Under the pieces are notes generated by a model that saw only the letters and a program-made list of their open reading frames with translations, was not told the origin of the DNA and searched no databases. Source: Bacteroidota bacterium (GTDB lineage: Bacteria; Bacteroidota; Bacteroidia; NS11-12g; UBA9320). Taken from it: a DNA stretch of 64,000 nucleotides. The stretch spans positions 124,001 through 188,000 of the forward strand of contig NVWV01000004.1 in NCBI GenBank assembly GCA_002746305.1, given 5' to 3'. Both the position numbers and the translations under genes were made by a program. Of the stretch, positions 52,765 to 62,909 are shown piece after piece (within the stretch, counting starts at the first letter, position 1; each line of letters begins with the position of its first letter).

Positions 52765-53361
52765 TTAACCTCTTCTTCTTTCCAGTAATATCATCATCAT
52801 CAAACCTAGAATTACAAGTTCATCATCATCATTATCTGTAGTTCCTAGTTTGTCAATGGTAAATTTACGTCCAAAGAAAGAAGGTTCCTTTTTTAGCCTC
52901 AGTACGATGTCTTCATTATTATTGGTGACTTTATAGGATGGGTTAAATAAATACCCTGTGAACATACCTAGTATTGGTATTTCTCCAAGTAATGAATCAA
53001 AGACCTTAATCCATCCATTTTCTTCTCGAATCTTGAATTGAGGTTGTTGATGCTTGTCTATTAAGTCATATTCAGCTTTCCATAGGGATGCCCACCCTTT
53101 TCTAGCAATTTTTCCGAGCTCATTTCCAGTGCTATCAGTGATACTATAAGCCGCAGAAAAATCTATCCATCTATCCGCTTTTATTTTGTAATTAACTTCA
53201 CTTTTTGACTCGTCTGAGTATACCGAAATGTCTTCCTTTAGTTTAAATAGCTTTTGTTTAACATAAGCTAAGGTTCTTCCATTAGCATCCTGTGCCGTAA
53301 AGTCATTGGACAAAGTGGTAATGTTGAACACTAGTTGTATTGGGAACTGTATGTCTTTCAT
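52765..53361 (-). CDS. LURP-one-related (tubby-like) protein
   Basis: 198 residues. The pattern of FTAQDANGRTLAYVKQKLFK, KEDISVYSDESKSEVNYKIK and WIDFSAAYSITDSTGNELGK followed by a short hydrophobic helix (GLMMMILLERRRG) fits LURP-one-related/tubby C-terminal folds. Plant members act in defence; phospholipid scramblases share the fold. Bacterial function is not known. The C-terminal Asp run (TTDNDDDELVILG) and trailing Met-rich hydrophobic segment may anchor it to the membrane. It is monocistronic, upstream of rpsA. Confidence 0.8.
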   Translation of the reverse strand: MKDIQFPIQLVFNITTLSNDFTAQDANGRTLAYVKQKLFKLKEDISVYSDESKSEVNYKIKADRWIDFSAAYSITDSTGNELGKIARKGWASLWKAEYDLIDKHQQPQFKIREENGWIKVFDSLLGEIPILGMFTGYLFNPSYKVTNNNEDIVLRLKKEPSFFGRKFTIDKLGTTDNDDDELVILGLMMMILLERRRG

Positions 53362-53515
53362 GTAATTAGTTATTTGGTCGGTGTAATATTCAAAATGTAT
53401 TTATGCTGTAGCATTTATACCGCTAAAGTAATCCAAACTTTTTTGCAGTTGGTTACAGTTAGTTGAAACTCAAATTAATTAGAACGGTTTTGGGTTGAAG
53501 TAATTTTTATAAAAC

Positions 53516-53531
53516 CATTGAAGCTTCAATG
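53516..53531. promoter_or_regulatory. 16-bp perfect palindrome before the TRIC-type channel gene
   Basis: CATTGAAGCTTCAATG, perfect dyad, 20 bases upstream of the -7 element at 53551, so it covers the expected -33 region. Candidate operator site. Confidence 0.5.
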
Positions 53532-53550
53532 AAGTGTTTCTGAATTGGTC

Positions 53551-53558
53551 TACTTTTG
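53551..53558 (+). promoter_or_regulatory. -7 promoter element for the TRIC-type gene
   Basis: TACTTTTG, exact TAnnTTTG, 34 bases before ATG 53593. Confidence 0.7.
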
Positions 53559-53592
53559 AACTTCGAATAAACAGACGTAAATTAAGTAACAA

Positions 53593-54189
53593 ATGGATTG
53601 GATTTATTATTTAACTATGACAGGTGTTTTTGCATTTGGAATAAGTGGCGTGCTCACTGCCATTGATAATGATTTTGATATCATTGGTTCCGCCATCATT
53701 GGTTTTATTACGGCCTTAGGTGGAGGTACATTAAGAGATCTTTTAATAGGTGAAACGCCAGTAGGTTGGATGAAGGATATCAATTATCTTTGGGCTATAT
53801 TGGCGTCCATAGTCGTTTCTTACTTGTTTAAGAACCGAATTCAAAAATTGAGAAAAAGTCGATTTGTTTTTGACTCAGTTGGCTTAGGCTTATTTACCAT
53901 CTTGGGGGTCCAGAAGACATTAGACCTAGGTCTGAATCCTATTATAGCTTTGCTTATGGGTGTTGTATCTGCCGTCTTTGGAGGAGTCCTGAGAGATGTG
54001 TTGAGTAATGTAGTGCCACTTATATTTAGGAGCGAAATCTATGCTTCTGCTTGCCTTATAGGGGGAGGAGTTTTTATAGGTCTTTCATCCTTTAGTAATA
54101 TCTTGTATGTGAATATGTTAGTGGCCATGTCTACAGTGTTTATCATTCGGTATTTTGCTGTAAAGAAGAAGTGGACTTTGAAGTTTTAA
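53593..54189 (+). CDS. TRIC/UPF0126-type cation channel
   Basis: 198 residues, two copies of a three-helix unit in inverted repeat plus one helix. The duplicated glycine motif is visible (ALGGGTLRDLLIGETP at about 42 and VFGGVLRDVLSNVVPLIF at about 130), characteristic of trimeric intracellular cation channels and the YicG family. It conducts monovalent cations such as potassium. A palindrome in its promoter suggests regulation. The next gene, in the same direction, has its own promoter-like element. Confidence 0.9.
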   Translation: MDWIYYLTMTGVFAFGISGVLTAIDNDFDIIGSAIIGFITALGGGTLRDLLIGETPVGWMKDINYLWAILASIVVSYLFKNRIQKLRKSRFVFDSVGLGLFTILGVQKTLDLGLNPIIALLMGVVSAVFGGVLRDVLSNVVPLIFRSEIYASACLIGGGVFIGLSSFSNILYVNMLVAMSTVFIIRYFAVKKKWTLKF

Positions 54190-54356
54190 AATATTTTGTT
54201 TTTTAAGTTTAAAAACCTCTAGTCATTGTAAGTAGGATTACTTTTGATTTTAACATTCCGCTTAACGTGTTTATATCCAATCGCCCATCTTGACCGTTTG
54301 TAAAAACGATATTTAGATAAATTAGTCCTTTCCAAAAAAAATCACACATTTGCCTT

Positions 54357-56099
54357 ATGCTAAAAAAGCTTTCAATACTTTTAATAATTGTATTCATTTC
54401 TATGACGACCAATGCACTTAATTATACTGTTTCATTTGATAAAGTAAAATCTCACTATGTGACTGTTACTATCGAATTTGATGCTAAAGGAAAAGACTTT
54501 GTCAATTTTAAAGTGCCAGTATGGACTCCAGGTTCATATAAAGTACGTGAATTTAGTAAAGGGTATGAAAATGTTTTAGCTGATGGAGCATCGGTTACTC
54601 GACAGGATAAAAATACTTGGAGAGTAGATACTAAGGGTAAAGAAAGAATAACACTGTCATATGATGTGTATTGTTTTGCAATAAGTCCAAGAGAAAGTTA
54701 TGCTGATGAAAAATATGCCTTTTTACATAGTGTTTCTGCGTTCGGTTACCTAGAAGGATATGAAAAGAAACAAATTGTGCTCAAAATTGAGCCTTACAAG
54801 GGTTGGAAGAATGTAGAAGTAGCACTTCCCCAAACCAAAGGAATGGGATATGTTTTTACATGTGAGAATTATGATTTATTAGCTGATTCGCCGATAGCTT
54901 TAGGAAGTTTTGATGTTGTCAACTATACCAGTGGAGGTACTCCACATAAAGTAGTCATGATAGGAGAAGGAAACTATGACCTTGATGTTATCAAGGAGGA
55001 TTTTAAGAAAATCGGTGATTCTCAAGTTAAAATGATGGGAGAGAATCCTTGTGATAGGTACATACATTTCATCTACAATGTAGGAAGTGGAGGAGGAGGA
55101 CTTGAACATCTAAACTGCCAAACCAGTGCAATGCCACGATGGAACTACACGAATCCTGGCAGATATAGAGGCTTTCTTGGTTTGATAGCTCATGAGTACT
55201 TTCACTTGTGGAATGTAAAACGAATTAGACCTATTGAACTTGGACCGTTTAATTATAATGAAGAGGTATATACAGACATGCTTTGGATCGCTGAGGGGAT
55301 AACCTCATACTACGATGATTTGACGTTATACCGCATCGGTAAATTGGATACAACGGAGTATCTAAATGTAATTAGTAGCCAAATAAGCAGATTAGAAAAC
55401 TCTCCGGGAAAAGACGTAATGAGCCTTGCTCATAGCAGTCTTCTTACTTGGGTTAAGGCGTACCTGCCAAATGAAGAAAGTATGAATCGAACTGTGAGCT
55501 ATTACAATAAAGGAATGATTGCCGCAGTAATGCTTGATTTGGAAATACGGGCAAATTCTAAAAACTGTCTGGATGATGTAATGACAACATTATATAAGGA
55601 TTATTACAAGAAGCAAGGCCGAGGTTTTACCCATGATGAGTTTATAGCTGTTTGTAGTAAGGTAGCTGGAAAAGACATGCAGTCATTTTTTGATGATGTT
55701 GTTTTTAGTACTAAGTCCCTTAATTATACAGGGATATTTAATAAGTACGGTTTAGAATTTAAGGATAAAAATATTGAAAAAACAACACCATGGAGTGGAG
55801 TTGTCAGTAAACATTCCAGCGGCAAAACCATAATTACTAATATCTATAGCAATAGCCCAGGTGTAAGTGCTGGTTTAAGTGTAAATGATGAGATTATCGC
55901 AATCAATGGTTGGAGGGTGAATGAAAGCTTGGAAAGTCATGATGATAAATATAATGTCAATGATGGAGTAGAGGTTTCGTATTCGAGAGACGGTAAAATA
56001 TATAAAACGACATTAACATATAAAAAGAGTCCAAAAGTAGCTTACAAACTTACAATTGTTGATGAGGATAATAAGTTGCTAAAATCGTGGTTGAACTAA
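54357..56099 (+). CDS. M61-family glycyl aminopeptidase with PDZ domain
   Basis: 580 residues. Signal peptide (MLKKLSILLIIVFISMTTNA), an N-terminal beta domain, a zinc peptidase domain with HEYFH (His279, Glu280, His283) and Glu313 (in IAEGITSYYDD) as ligands, and a PDZ domain near the C-terminus (NSPGVSAGLSVNDEIIAING, about 500-560). M61 enzymes cleave N-terminal Gly and Ala from peptides. It is expected to be periplasmic or outer membrane. The ATG follows a near-consensus -7 element (CACATTTG) by a few bases. Confidence 0.93.
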   Translation: MLKKLSILLIIVFISMTTNALNYTVSFDKVKSHYVTVTIEFDAKGKDFVNFKVPVWTPGSYKVREFSKGYENVLADGASVTRQDKNTWRVDTKGKERITLSYDVYCFAISPRESYADEKYAFLHSVSAFGYLEGYEKKQIVLKIEPYKGWKNVEVALPQTKGMGYVFTCENYDLLADSPIALGSFDVVNYTSGGTPHKVVMIGEGNYDLDVIKEDFKKIGDSQVKMMGENPCDRYIHFIYNVGSGGGGLEHLNCQTSAMPRWNYTNPGRYRGFLGLIAHEYFHLWNVKRIRPIELGPFNYNEEVYTDMLWIAEGITSYYDDLTLYRIGKLDTTEYLNVISSQISRLENSPGKDVMSLAHSSLLTWVKAYLPNEESMNRTVSYYNKGMIAAVMLDLEIRANSKNCLDDVMTTLYKDYYKKQGRGFTHDEFIAVCSKVAGKDMQSFFDDVVFSTKSLNYTGIFNKYGLEFKDKNIEKTTPWSGVVSKHSSGKTIITNIYSNSPGVSAGLSVNDEIIAINGWRVNESLESHDDKYNVNDGVEVSYSRDGKIYKTTLTYKKSPKVAYKLTIVDEDNKLLKSWLN

Positions 56100-56164
56100 T
56101 CATAGCTCAATAATGGGCACATTCATTTGTGAATGACTAAGATTTTAATTATTTAAAGTCTTCA

Positions 56165-56540
56165 CTAAAACCATAATACGCTTTTATCAATCTCCAGTTT
56201 TTTTTTATTTTTAGAAGAGTAATGGATAGTAGATAAGGTCTTATTTGTTTTTGGGTCAATAACAGCATAAAAAGGCTGTGCATTTAAGTCGAACATGATC
56301 TCTTGCAAATTGGCATTCTTTTTCCCTAAATTTTTAATGAGTCTCTGATTATTACTTGCTACTTTTAATGCTTGGTCATAATCAAAGCAAGGTAGGTTCT
56401 ATCACTGTTGAGAATTTATGGAAGTATTTTGGTGCTCCAAAGGGCTTTAAGTCAGGTTTGGACCAAAGGATTAGAGTGCATGCTAGTAGAATTAAAGAAA
56501 GTAAAGTTACTAAGAAGTATTTCTGAAATTGGGTGAGCAT
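56165..56540 (-). pseudogene. Decayed DsbD-like (thioredoxin-fold C-terminal) gene
   Basis: On the minus strand, ATG 56540 opens a 52-codon frame with a membrane segment (KYFLVTLLSLILLACTLILW) ending at TGA 56384-56382. The +1 frame then reads PCFDYDQALKVASNN, and NAQPFYAVIDPKTNKTLSTI near the end, a recognisable pattern of DsbD/thiol-disulfide interchange C-terminal domains. The CxxC part that should lie between them is absent. It therefore has both a frameshift and an internal deletion; a real active thiol enzyme is unlikely. This remnant accounts for most of the 539-base gap (56100-56638). Confidence 0.6.
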
Positions 56541-56613
56541 TCATCCAAATACAACGGTACAAAATGGCACTTCACATTTTGCCCACAGTACTTCTAAAAT
56601 AACTAAGCCTGAC

Positions 56614-56621
56614 TACCTTTG
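56614..56621 (+). promoter_or_regulatory. -7 promoter element for carA
   Basis: TACCTTTG, exact TAnnTTTG, 17 bases before the GTG start at 56639. The region 56541-56613 has no ORF I can support. Confidence 0.72.
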
Positions 56622-56638
56622 CCCAAACCTAGAATAAA

Positions 56639-57727
56639 GTGTCAGTAATCAATTCTCAAAAAGCGTATTTAGTACTGCAAGACGGTACTGTTTTCGAAGG
56701 AAATGCAATCGGAAAAATAGGGACAACCTCTGGCGAAATAGCCTTTAATACAGGTATGACGGGTTACCAAGAGGTCTTTACAGACCCTTCTTACTTCGGT
56801 CAAATTGTAGTAATGACGATGGATCATATTGGGAACTATGGTGTTTCGGCAAAAGATGCAGAATCCGACTCCATTAAAATAGCAGGACTTGTTTGTAAGA
56901 ACTACTCGCCTATGCATAGTCGTGTGATGGCAGATACAAGTCTAAATGATTATTTTACAGAACATGGTTTTACAGGAATTAGTGATGTAGATACACGCGA
57001 GATTGTGAGACACATACGTGATGCTGGAGCGATGAATGCCATCATTAGCTCAGAAATACTAGATGTAGCAAAGCTTACTGAAATGGTAAAGAAAGTTCCA
57101 AGTATGGAAGGTCTTGAGCTAAGTTCTAAGGTGTGGAGTAAAGAATCATATGAGGTAAATAGTGGAGGTTCTAAAAAAGTAGCTTTATTAGACTTAGGTT
57201 CTAAAGAGAATATTGTGAACTGTTTGACAGAAAGAGGTTGTCATGTAAAAGTATTTCCAGGAGATACAAGCTATTCAGAAATGAAAGCTTGGAATCCAGA
57301 TGGATTTATGATAAGCAACGGTCCTGGTGATCCAGCAGCCATGCCATATGCAGTAAAGACTTTGCAAGAAATTTTAGATGCAGATGAAAATATGTTTGGA
57401 ATTTGCCTAGGTAGCCAAATTCTCGCTCAGGCGGTTGGTATGAAGACTTTTAAACTACATAGTGGGCATAGGGGGCAAAATCATCCAGTTCAAAACATTT
57501 TAACAGGTAAAAGTGAAATAACATCCCAAAACCATGGTTTTGCAATAGATCCAGAGACCAATACTGGAAAAGCTGAGATTACCCATATTAACTTAAATGA
57601 TAATACTGTTGAAGGTATTAGAATAAAGGATAAAAATGCTTTTGCAGTGCAGTATCATCCAGAAGCAAGCCCAGGTCCACATGACAGTCGTTATTTGTTT
57701 GATGACTTCGTGTCAATGATGGGATAG
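56639..57727 (+). CDS. carA: Carbamoyl-phosphate synthase small subunit (glutaminase)
   Basis: 362 residues. The N-terminal half (KAYLVLQDGTVFEGNAIG, GMTGYQEVFTDPSYFGQIVV) is standard, and the C-terminal class I glutamine amidotransferase has the catalytic Cys in FGICLGSQ, with His and Glu in YHPEASPGP. It supplies ammonia to CarB for carbamoyl phosphate, a substrate of PyrB. carB is not adjacent, which is common in Bacteroidota. The start is GTG, 17 bases after a -7 element. Enolase follows 52 bases downstream. Confidence 0.96.
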   Translation: MSVINSQKAYLVLQDGTVFEGNAIGKIGTTSGEIAFNTGMTGYQEVFTDPSYFGQIVVMTMDHIGNYGVSAKDAESDSIKIAGLVCKNYSPMHSRVMADTSLNDYFTEHGFTGISDVDTREIVRHIRDAGAMNAIISSEILDVAKLTEMVKKVPSMEGLELSSKVWSKESYEVNSGGSKKVALLDLGSKENIVNCLTERGCHVKVFPGDTSYSEMKAWNPDGFMISNGPGDPAAMPYAVKTLQEILDADENMFGICLGSQILAQAVGMKTFKLHSGHRGQNHPVQNILTGKSEITSQNHGFAIDPETNTGKAEITHINLNDNTVEGIRIKDKNAFAVQYHPEASPGPHDSRYLFDDFVSMMG

Positions 57728-57764
57728 AAGTATTTTAGCAAAGTGGTTTAGGACAGCCATTTGA

Positions 57765-59066
<1,302 letters not shown>

Positions 59067-59126
59067 TAAGACATACAGTTTCTAGTTTCACGCAACCTTT
59101 TTCACTAACTTGCGTCTATACAAGTA

Positions 59127-62100
59127 GTGAAAATCTCAATTGTAACAATCCTCATCTTTCTCAATGTTTTATGCATTGGTCAGACTGTAACTATCACTTC
59201 TTCAAGTGAGGTTTGCCTCAATGAACTTATAGGTTTTAAAGCAGTTGTATCTGGCACTGCTACTTCCTTCTCTTGGGATTTTGGGGATAATACATCTGCA
59301 AGTCAACAAAATCCTGCACATACTTACAACACTGTGGGAGTAATGAATGTAAAGGTTACAGTCAATTTTTCAGGTGGGGGTTCTCAGACGGTTACCAAGT
59401 CAATTACCGTACATGACGTTCCAGTGGCCGATTTTTCTCTCGATAATTCTAGTTTTTGTTTTAACAGTCAAAAAGTCTGTTTAAAGGATGAAAGTAATAT
59501 GGGTACCACAACTTCAGGCTACTCCAATCGCCTAATTCTTTGGGGAGATGGGTCTCAGGTTTCCAATAGTTCTCCTTCTGTTGGTGATAACATTTGTTAT
59601 AATTCTTATCCTCTTATTAGTCCACCTAAGTATAAAATCATTGTAGAAGTGGTTAATGATAAAGGATGTGAGAATAAATGGGAAGAAGAAATTAGCATTC
59701 TAAAAGATTATAAACCATCATTTCGGACCTATATCGACCAACCGACGTGTGATAGTCAGAATATTCGTTTTTTAAATGATTCTAGTTTATCCAATATAAT
59801 AGCGGACTTGGACTCGTTTGAATGGGATTTTGGAGACGGGGCCACCTATTCATCGTCATCATCAGGATGGAGCACAAATCATTCCTACACCATTTCAGGG
59901 GTTTATGTTGTCACTCTTACTGTAACATTAAAGAATGGTTGTCAGGCTACTTTTACAAGAAGTCATGTTGTTAGAATCCCTGACTTTGAAGCAAAAATTG
60001 GGATACAAGATTCGGTCAGGTGTTATCCTTTACAATTTATTGTATCTACTCCCTTGGTTCTAGGAGGAGCCGCTTATACGTGGGAGTTGTACAATACAGA
60101 TACGACTTTCATTCAAATATCTGGATATAATTTGGTGCAAGGTATTATTCCTCCATGTCCAGGTGATTTTTTGTTGAGACTAAAAGTTAGGATTGGATTA
60201 TGCAGCAAATACTCTAGATACGTTCACCTAAAATCTCAGGGTGTTAAAGCTGATTTTAGAATACTGAATAAAAATCAATGTATGCCTTTGGATACTATGT
60301 ACTTTCTAAATATGTCAAAAGTTCACCCTGATGCTATCGTACAGTACTCTTGGAATTTTGATGATGTAAATGCATCTAACTGCATAGGCTGGCCATTGAA
60401 TTGTAACAACGATACAGGTTTTCACTCTCAACATTTTTATACTGACACTGGATGTTTCTCTCCCATTCTAGTAGCCACAGATATTACCACTGGATGTACA
60501 ACTGAAAGGGAAAGACCATCTGTTATTGATAATCCGGATTATGCCGAATTTGAACGAGTACTCGATAGACCTTGTTATGGTCAAAAGAATGAATATGCCA
60601 TTAGCTTTTCAGACAACCTATGTGAGAATATAATACCAACAGGAGGAGAAGTTCACATTTGCTATGATAGTGCGGTAAGTCCGTTAAAATTTTATCCCTT
60701 CGCGGCAGGGGGTAAACGAATCTATAAATCTGTTGGTTCAAGTGATGGTTGGGTGACGGTTGGATTTATAATTAAATCTGGAAGTCAAAAAATCTATAGG
60801 TCAGCTGATACATCCGATTTTTATTACGATTTAAGTCATGTTTGCAGAGACACCATATGGTATCATAAATGGTTTAGACTCTATCCTGAACCGGAAATGA
60901 AGTTCCTAGATGTGAATGATACCAACTGCTTACCAATACTAAAAACCATATCCTATACGGGTAGTGAAGAAGATAAAATTAAGTACTTTAAGTACACATG
61001 GGATTTGAATGATCCATATGTAATAGACACTATTCCTCCAGACACAATACCAACAATTTCACATTTGTATACTTCATCACAAAAAGGTAGATACAGTATT
61101 ATTTTAGAAGATACATTTGGATGTTATGATATTTTAAGTAGACCTTATATTAATGGCTATTTGAACGAATTTATGGGAGATACGATAATCTGTATAGGGC
61201 AGGAGGTGTTGTTTGTCGACTCGCTTCGATACTACTCAGATTTAGTTGGAGCCTATTGGAGAGATCCCTCTCGACCTGAAAAAATTTCGTGGGACTTCGA
61301 TGAAGGTGATGACTTTACTACATATGGTCCTGAGCCTACCTATATATTCGCCAATAAAGGGTGGCATACTATCAAAATGGCAAGTATTGATAAAAATGGA
61401 TGTACAGATACTGCCTATATGGATGTGCTAGTTGGAGGTATAAATGCAGCTATGAAAAATAATAGCGAAGACTATTTATGTGACCAAATTTTGCAATTCT
61501 TTGATTCATCTTTTTTTGATTTCCCAATTACAACAGATATTATTAAACGATATACATGGGATTTCGGAGATAACAGTACAAAGAGTTATCTAAAAAACCC
61601 CTTTCATTACTATTCAAGCAACGGAAACTTTGTTATTACATTAGCCATAGAGACTGAAGCCGGGTGCAAGGATACAGCAGAAATCCCAGTTTATTTAAAG
61701 GGTCCCGAACCGTACTTTGATATTGTCTCAGATACAGTTGGTTGTGTTCCTTATACAGTTACATTTAAAAGTGAAAGCAAATTTACTTCGGCCTTTGTCT
61801 GGAATATGGGAGATAATGCCAACACAACCATATTTGCGGAATCCGATACAACATTTAGTTTTACCTATTCAGAACCTGGAATCTACTATGTATCACTTGA
61901 AGGAAGTGATAGTTTTTACAATGAAGTAACAAACAATAAGTATACTTGCTACGCTACTTTTCCAGATACTTCGGGTTTTACTACCGTTGTGAGGAGGATA
62001 GTTGTGCTTCAAATTCCCGAAGTAAGATTCGATTTTGACGAACCAGCTTGTGTAGGTCAACCTGTTGTCTTTAGAAATATATCGGATACTATTTATAAGA

Positions 62101-62813
62101 ACCTACACTGGAGGGTCGAGGATGTAGATTCAACAACCACATCCGACCTTATATATGTGTTTAAGGAAGCAGGGACATATGATGTTTTATTTACGCCTAC
62201 GTATCTTCCTGAGGGTGATTACCAGAGAGAATGCTTTGATACTTTTTTCAATACAGTAACCGTAACAGATGTTCATGCAGGTTTTTCGTATGTAAAACAG
62301 GGACTTTGTAGTGAATTTGTTTTTACTGATTCTTCTAAAAATGCTGTGAGATATAGTTGGGATTTTGATCATCTTAAAAGTAAAGATGACAATTACTCAG
62401 ATTTACCCAATCCAGTTCATGTTTACGGCAAGGATTCTGGAAGTTATAAAGTGTGCCAAACTGTTTACAATTCAGAAGGGTGTCAAGATTCTGCATGTGA
62501 GAAGATTACAGTGGAATATATTAAGGATATAGAGAAATACAATGTCTTTACTCCAAGTGACGTTGGTGATGGACAAAATGATGCCTTTTTTATTGATATT
62601 ACAAATCATAAATTGTTTGAATTAAAGATTTATAATAGATGGGGAGAGCGTGTATTTTATACAAATGATCCTTTGATAGGTTGGATGGGAAGACATAATA
62701 ATGAAGGTAATCTTCTACCTGAAGGAACATACTTTTACGTGCTAAACTATATGTTTAACTGTGAGTCTGTTGAACGAGAAGCAGAAGGAACAATTGATCT
62801 AATCTGGGAATAA
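59127..62813 (+). CDS. Giant PKD-domain T9SS surface protein
   Basis: 1228 residues starting at GTG. Signal peptide (MKISIVTILIFLNVLCIGQ) and at least seven PKD-like domains marked by the WDFGD signature or variants (SWDFGDNTSAS, EWDFGDGATYS, SWNFDDVNAS, SWDFDEGDDFT, TWDFGDNSTKS, VWNMGDNAN, SWDFDHLKSK). It ends in a gliding-motility-associated type B T9SS sorting tail (YNVFTPSDVGDGQNDAFFI, IYNRWGERVFY, GTYFYVLNY). It is exported through T9SS and attached to the cell surface, probably as an adhesin. Rich in paired cysteines (likely disulfides). No neighbouring PorP-like protein is seen, although type B cargo often has one. Confidence 0.93.
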   Translation: MKISIVTILIFLNVLCIGQTVTITSSSEVCLNELIGFKAVVSGTATSFSWDFGDNTSASQQNPAHTYNTVGVMNVKVTVNFSGGGSQTVTKSITVHDVPVADFSLDNSSFCFNSQKVCLKDESNMGTTTSGYSNRLILWGDGSQVSNSSPSVGDNICYNSYPLISPPKYKIIVEVVNDKGCENKWEEEISILKDYKPSFRTYIDQPTCDSQNIRFLNDSSLSNIIADLDSFEWDFGDGATYSSSSSGWSTNHSYTISGVYVVTLTVTLKNGCQATFTRSHVVRIPDFEAKIGIQDSVRCYPLQFIVSTPLVLGGAAYTWELYNTDTTFIQISGYNLVQGIIPPCPGDFLLRLKVRIGLCSKYSRYVHLKSQGVKADFRILNKNQCMPLDTMYFLNMSKVHPDAIVQYSWNFDDVNASNCIGWPLNCNNDTGFHSQHFYTDTGCFSPILVATDITTGCTTERERPSVIDNPDYAEFERVLDRPCYGQKNEYAISFSDNLCENIIPTGGEVHICYDSAVSPLKFYPFAAGGKRIYKSVGSSDGWVTVGFIIKSGSQKIYRSADTSDFYYDLSHVCRDTIWYHKWFRLYPEPEMKFLDVNDTNCLPILKTISYTGSEEDKIKYFKYTWDLNDPYVIDTIPPDTIPTISHLYTSSQKGRYSIILEDTFGCYDILSRPYINGYLNEFMGDTIICIGQEVLFVDSLRYYSDLVGAYWRDPSRPEKISWDFDEGDDFTTYGPEPTYIFANKGWHTIKMASIDKNGCTDTAYMDVLVGGINAAMKNNSEDYLCDQILQFFDSSFFDFPITTDIIKRYTWDFGDNSTKSYLKNPFHYYSSNGNFVITLAIETEAGCKDTAEIPVYLKGPEPYFDIVSDTVGCVPYTVTFKSESKFTSAFVWNMGDNANTTIFAESDTTFSFTYSEPGIYYVSLEGSDSFYNEVTNNKYTCYATFPDTSGFTTVVRRIVVLQIPEVRFDFDEPACVGQPVVFRNISDTIYKNLHWRVEDVDSTTTSDLIYVFKEAGTYDVLFTPTYLPEGDYQRECFDTFFNTVTVTDVHAGFSYVKQGLCSEFVFTDSSKNAVRYSWDFDHLKSKDDNYSDLPNPVHVYGKDSGSYKVCQTVYNSEGCQDSACEKITVEYIKDIEKYNVFTPSDVGDGQNDAFFIDITNHKLFELKIYNRWGERVFYTNDPLIGWMGRHNNEGNLLPEGTYFYVLNYMFNCESVEREAEGTIDLIWE

Positions 62814-62909
62814 ATTACCCCTACTATATAGTATACACTTGCATTTGGCTGTTTACAAAACAGTACTTTTATACATGCCATACCGTTCTATTTTCGGCAA
62901 TTATATAGA

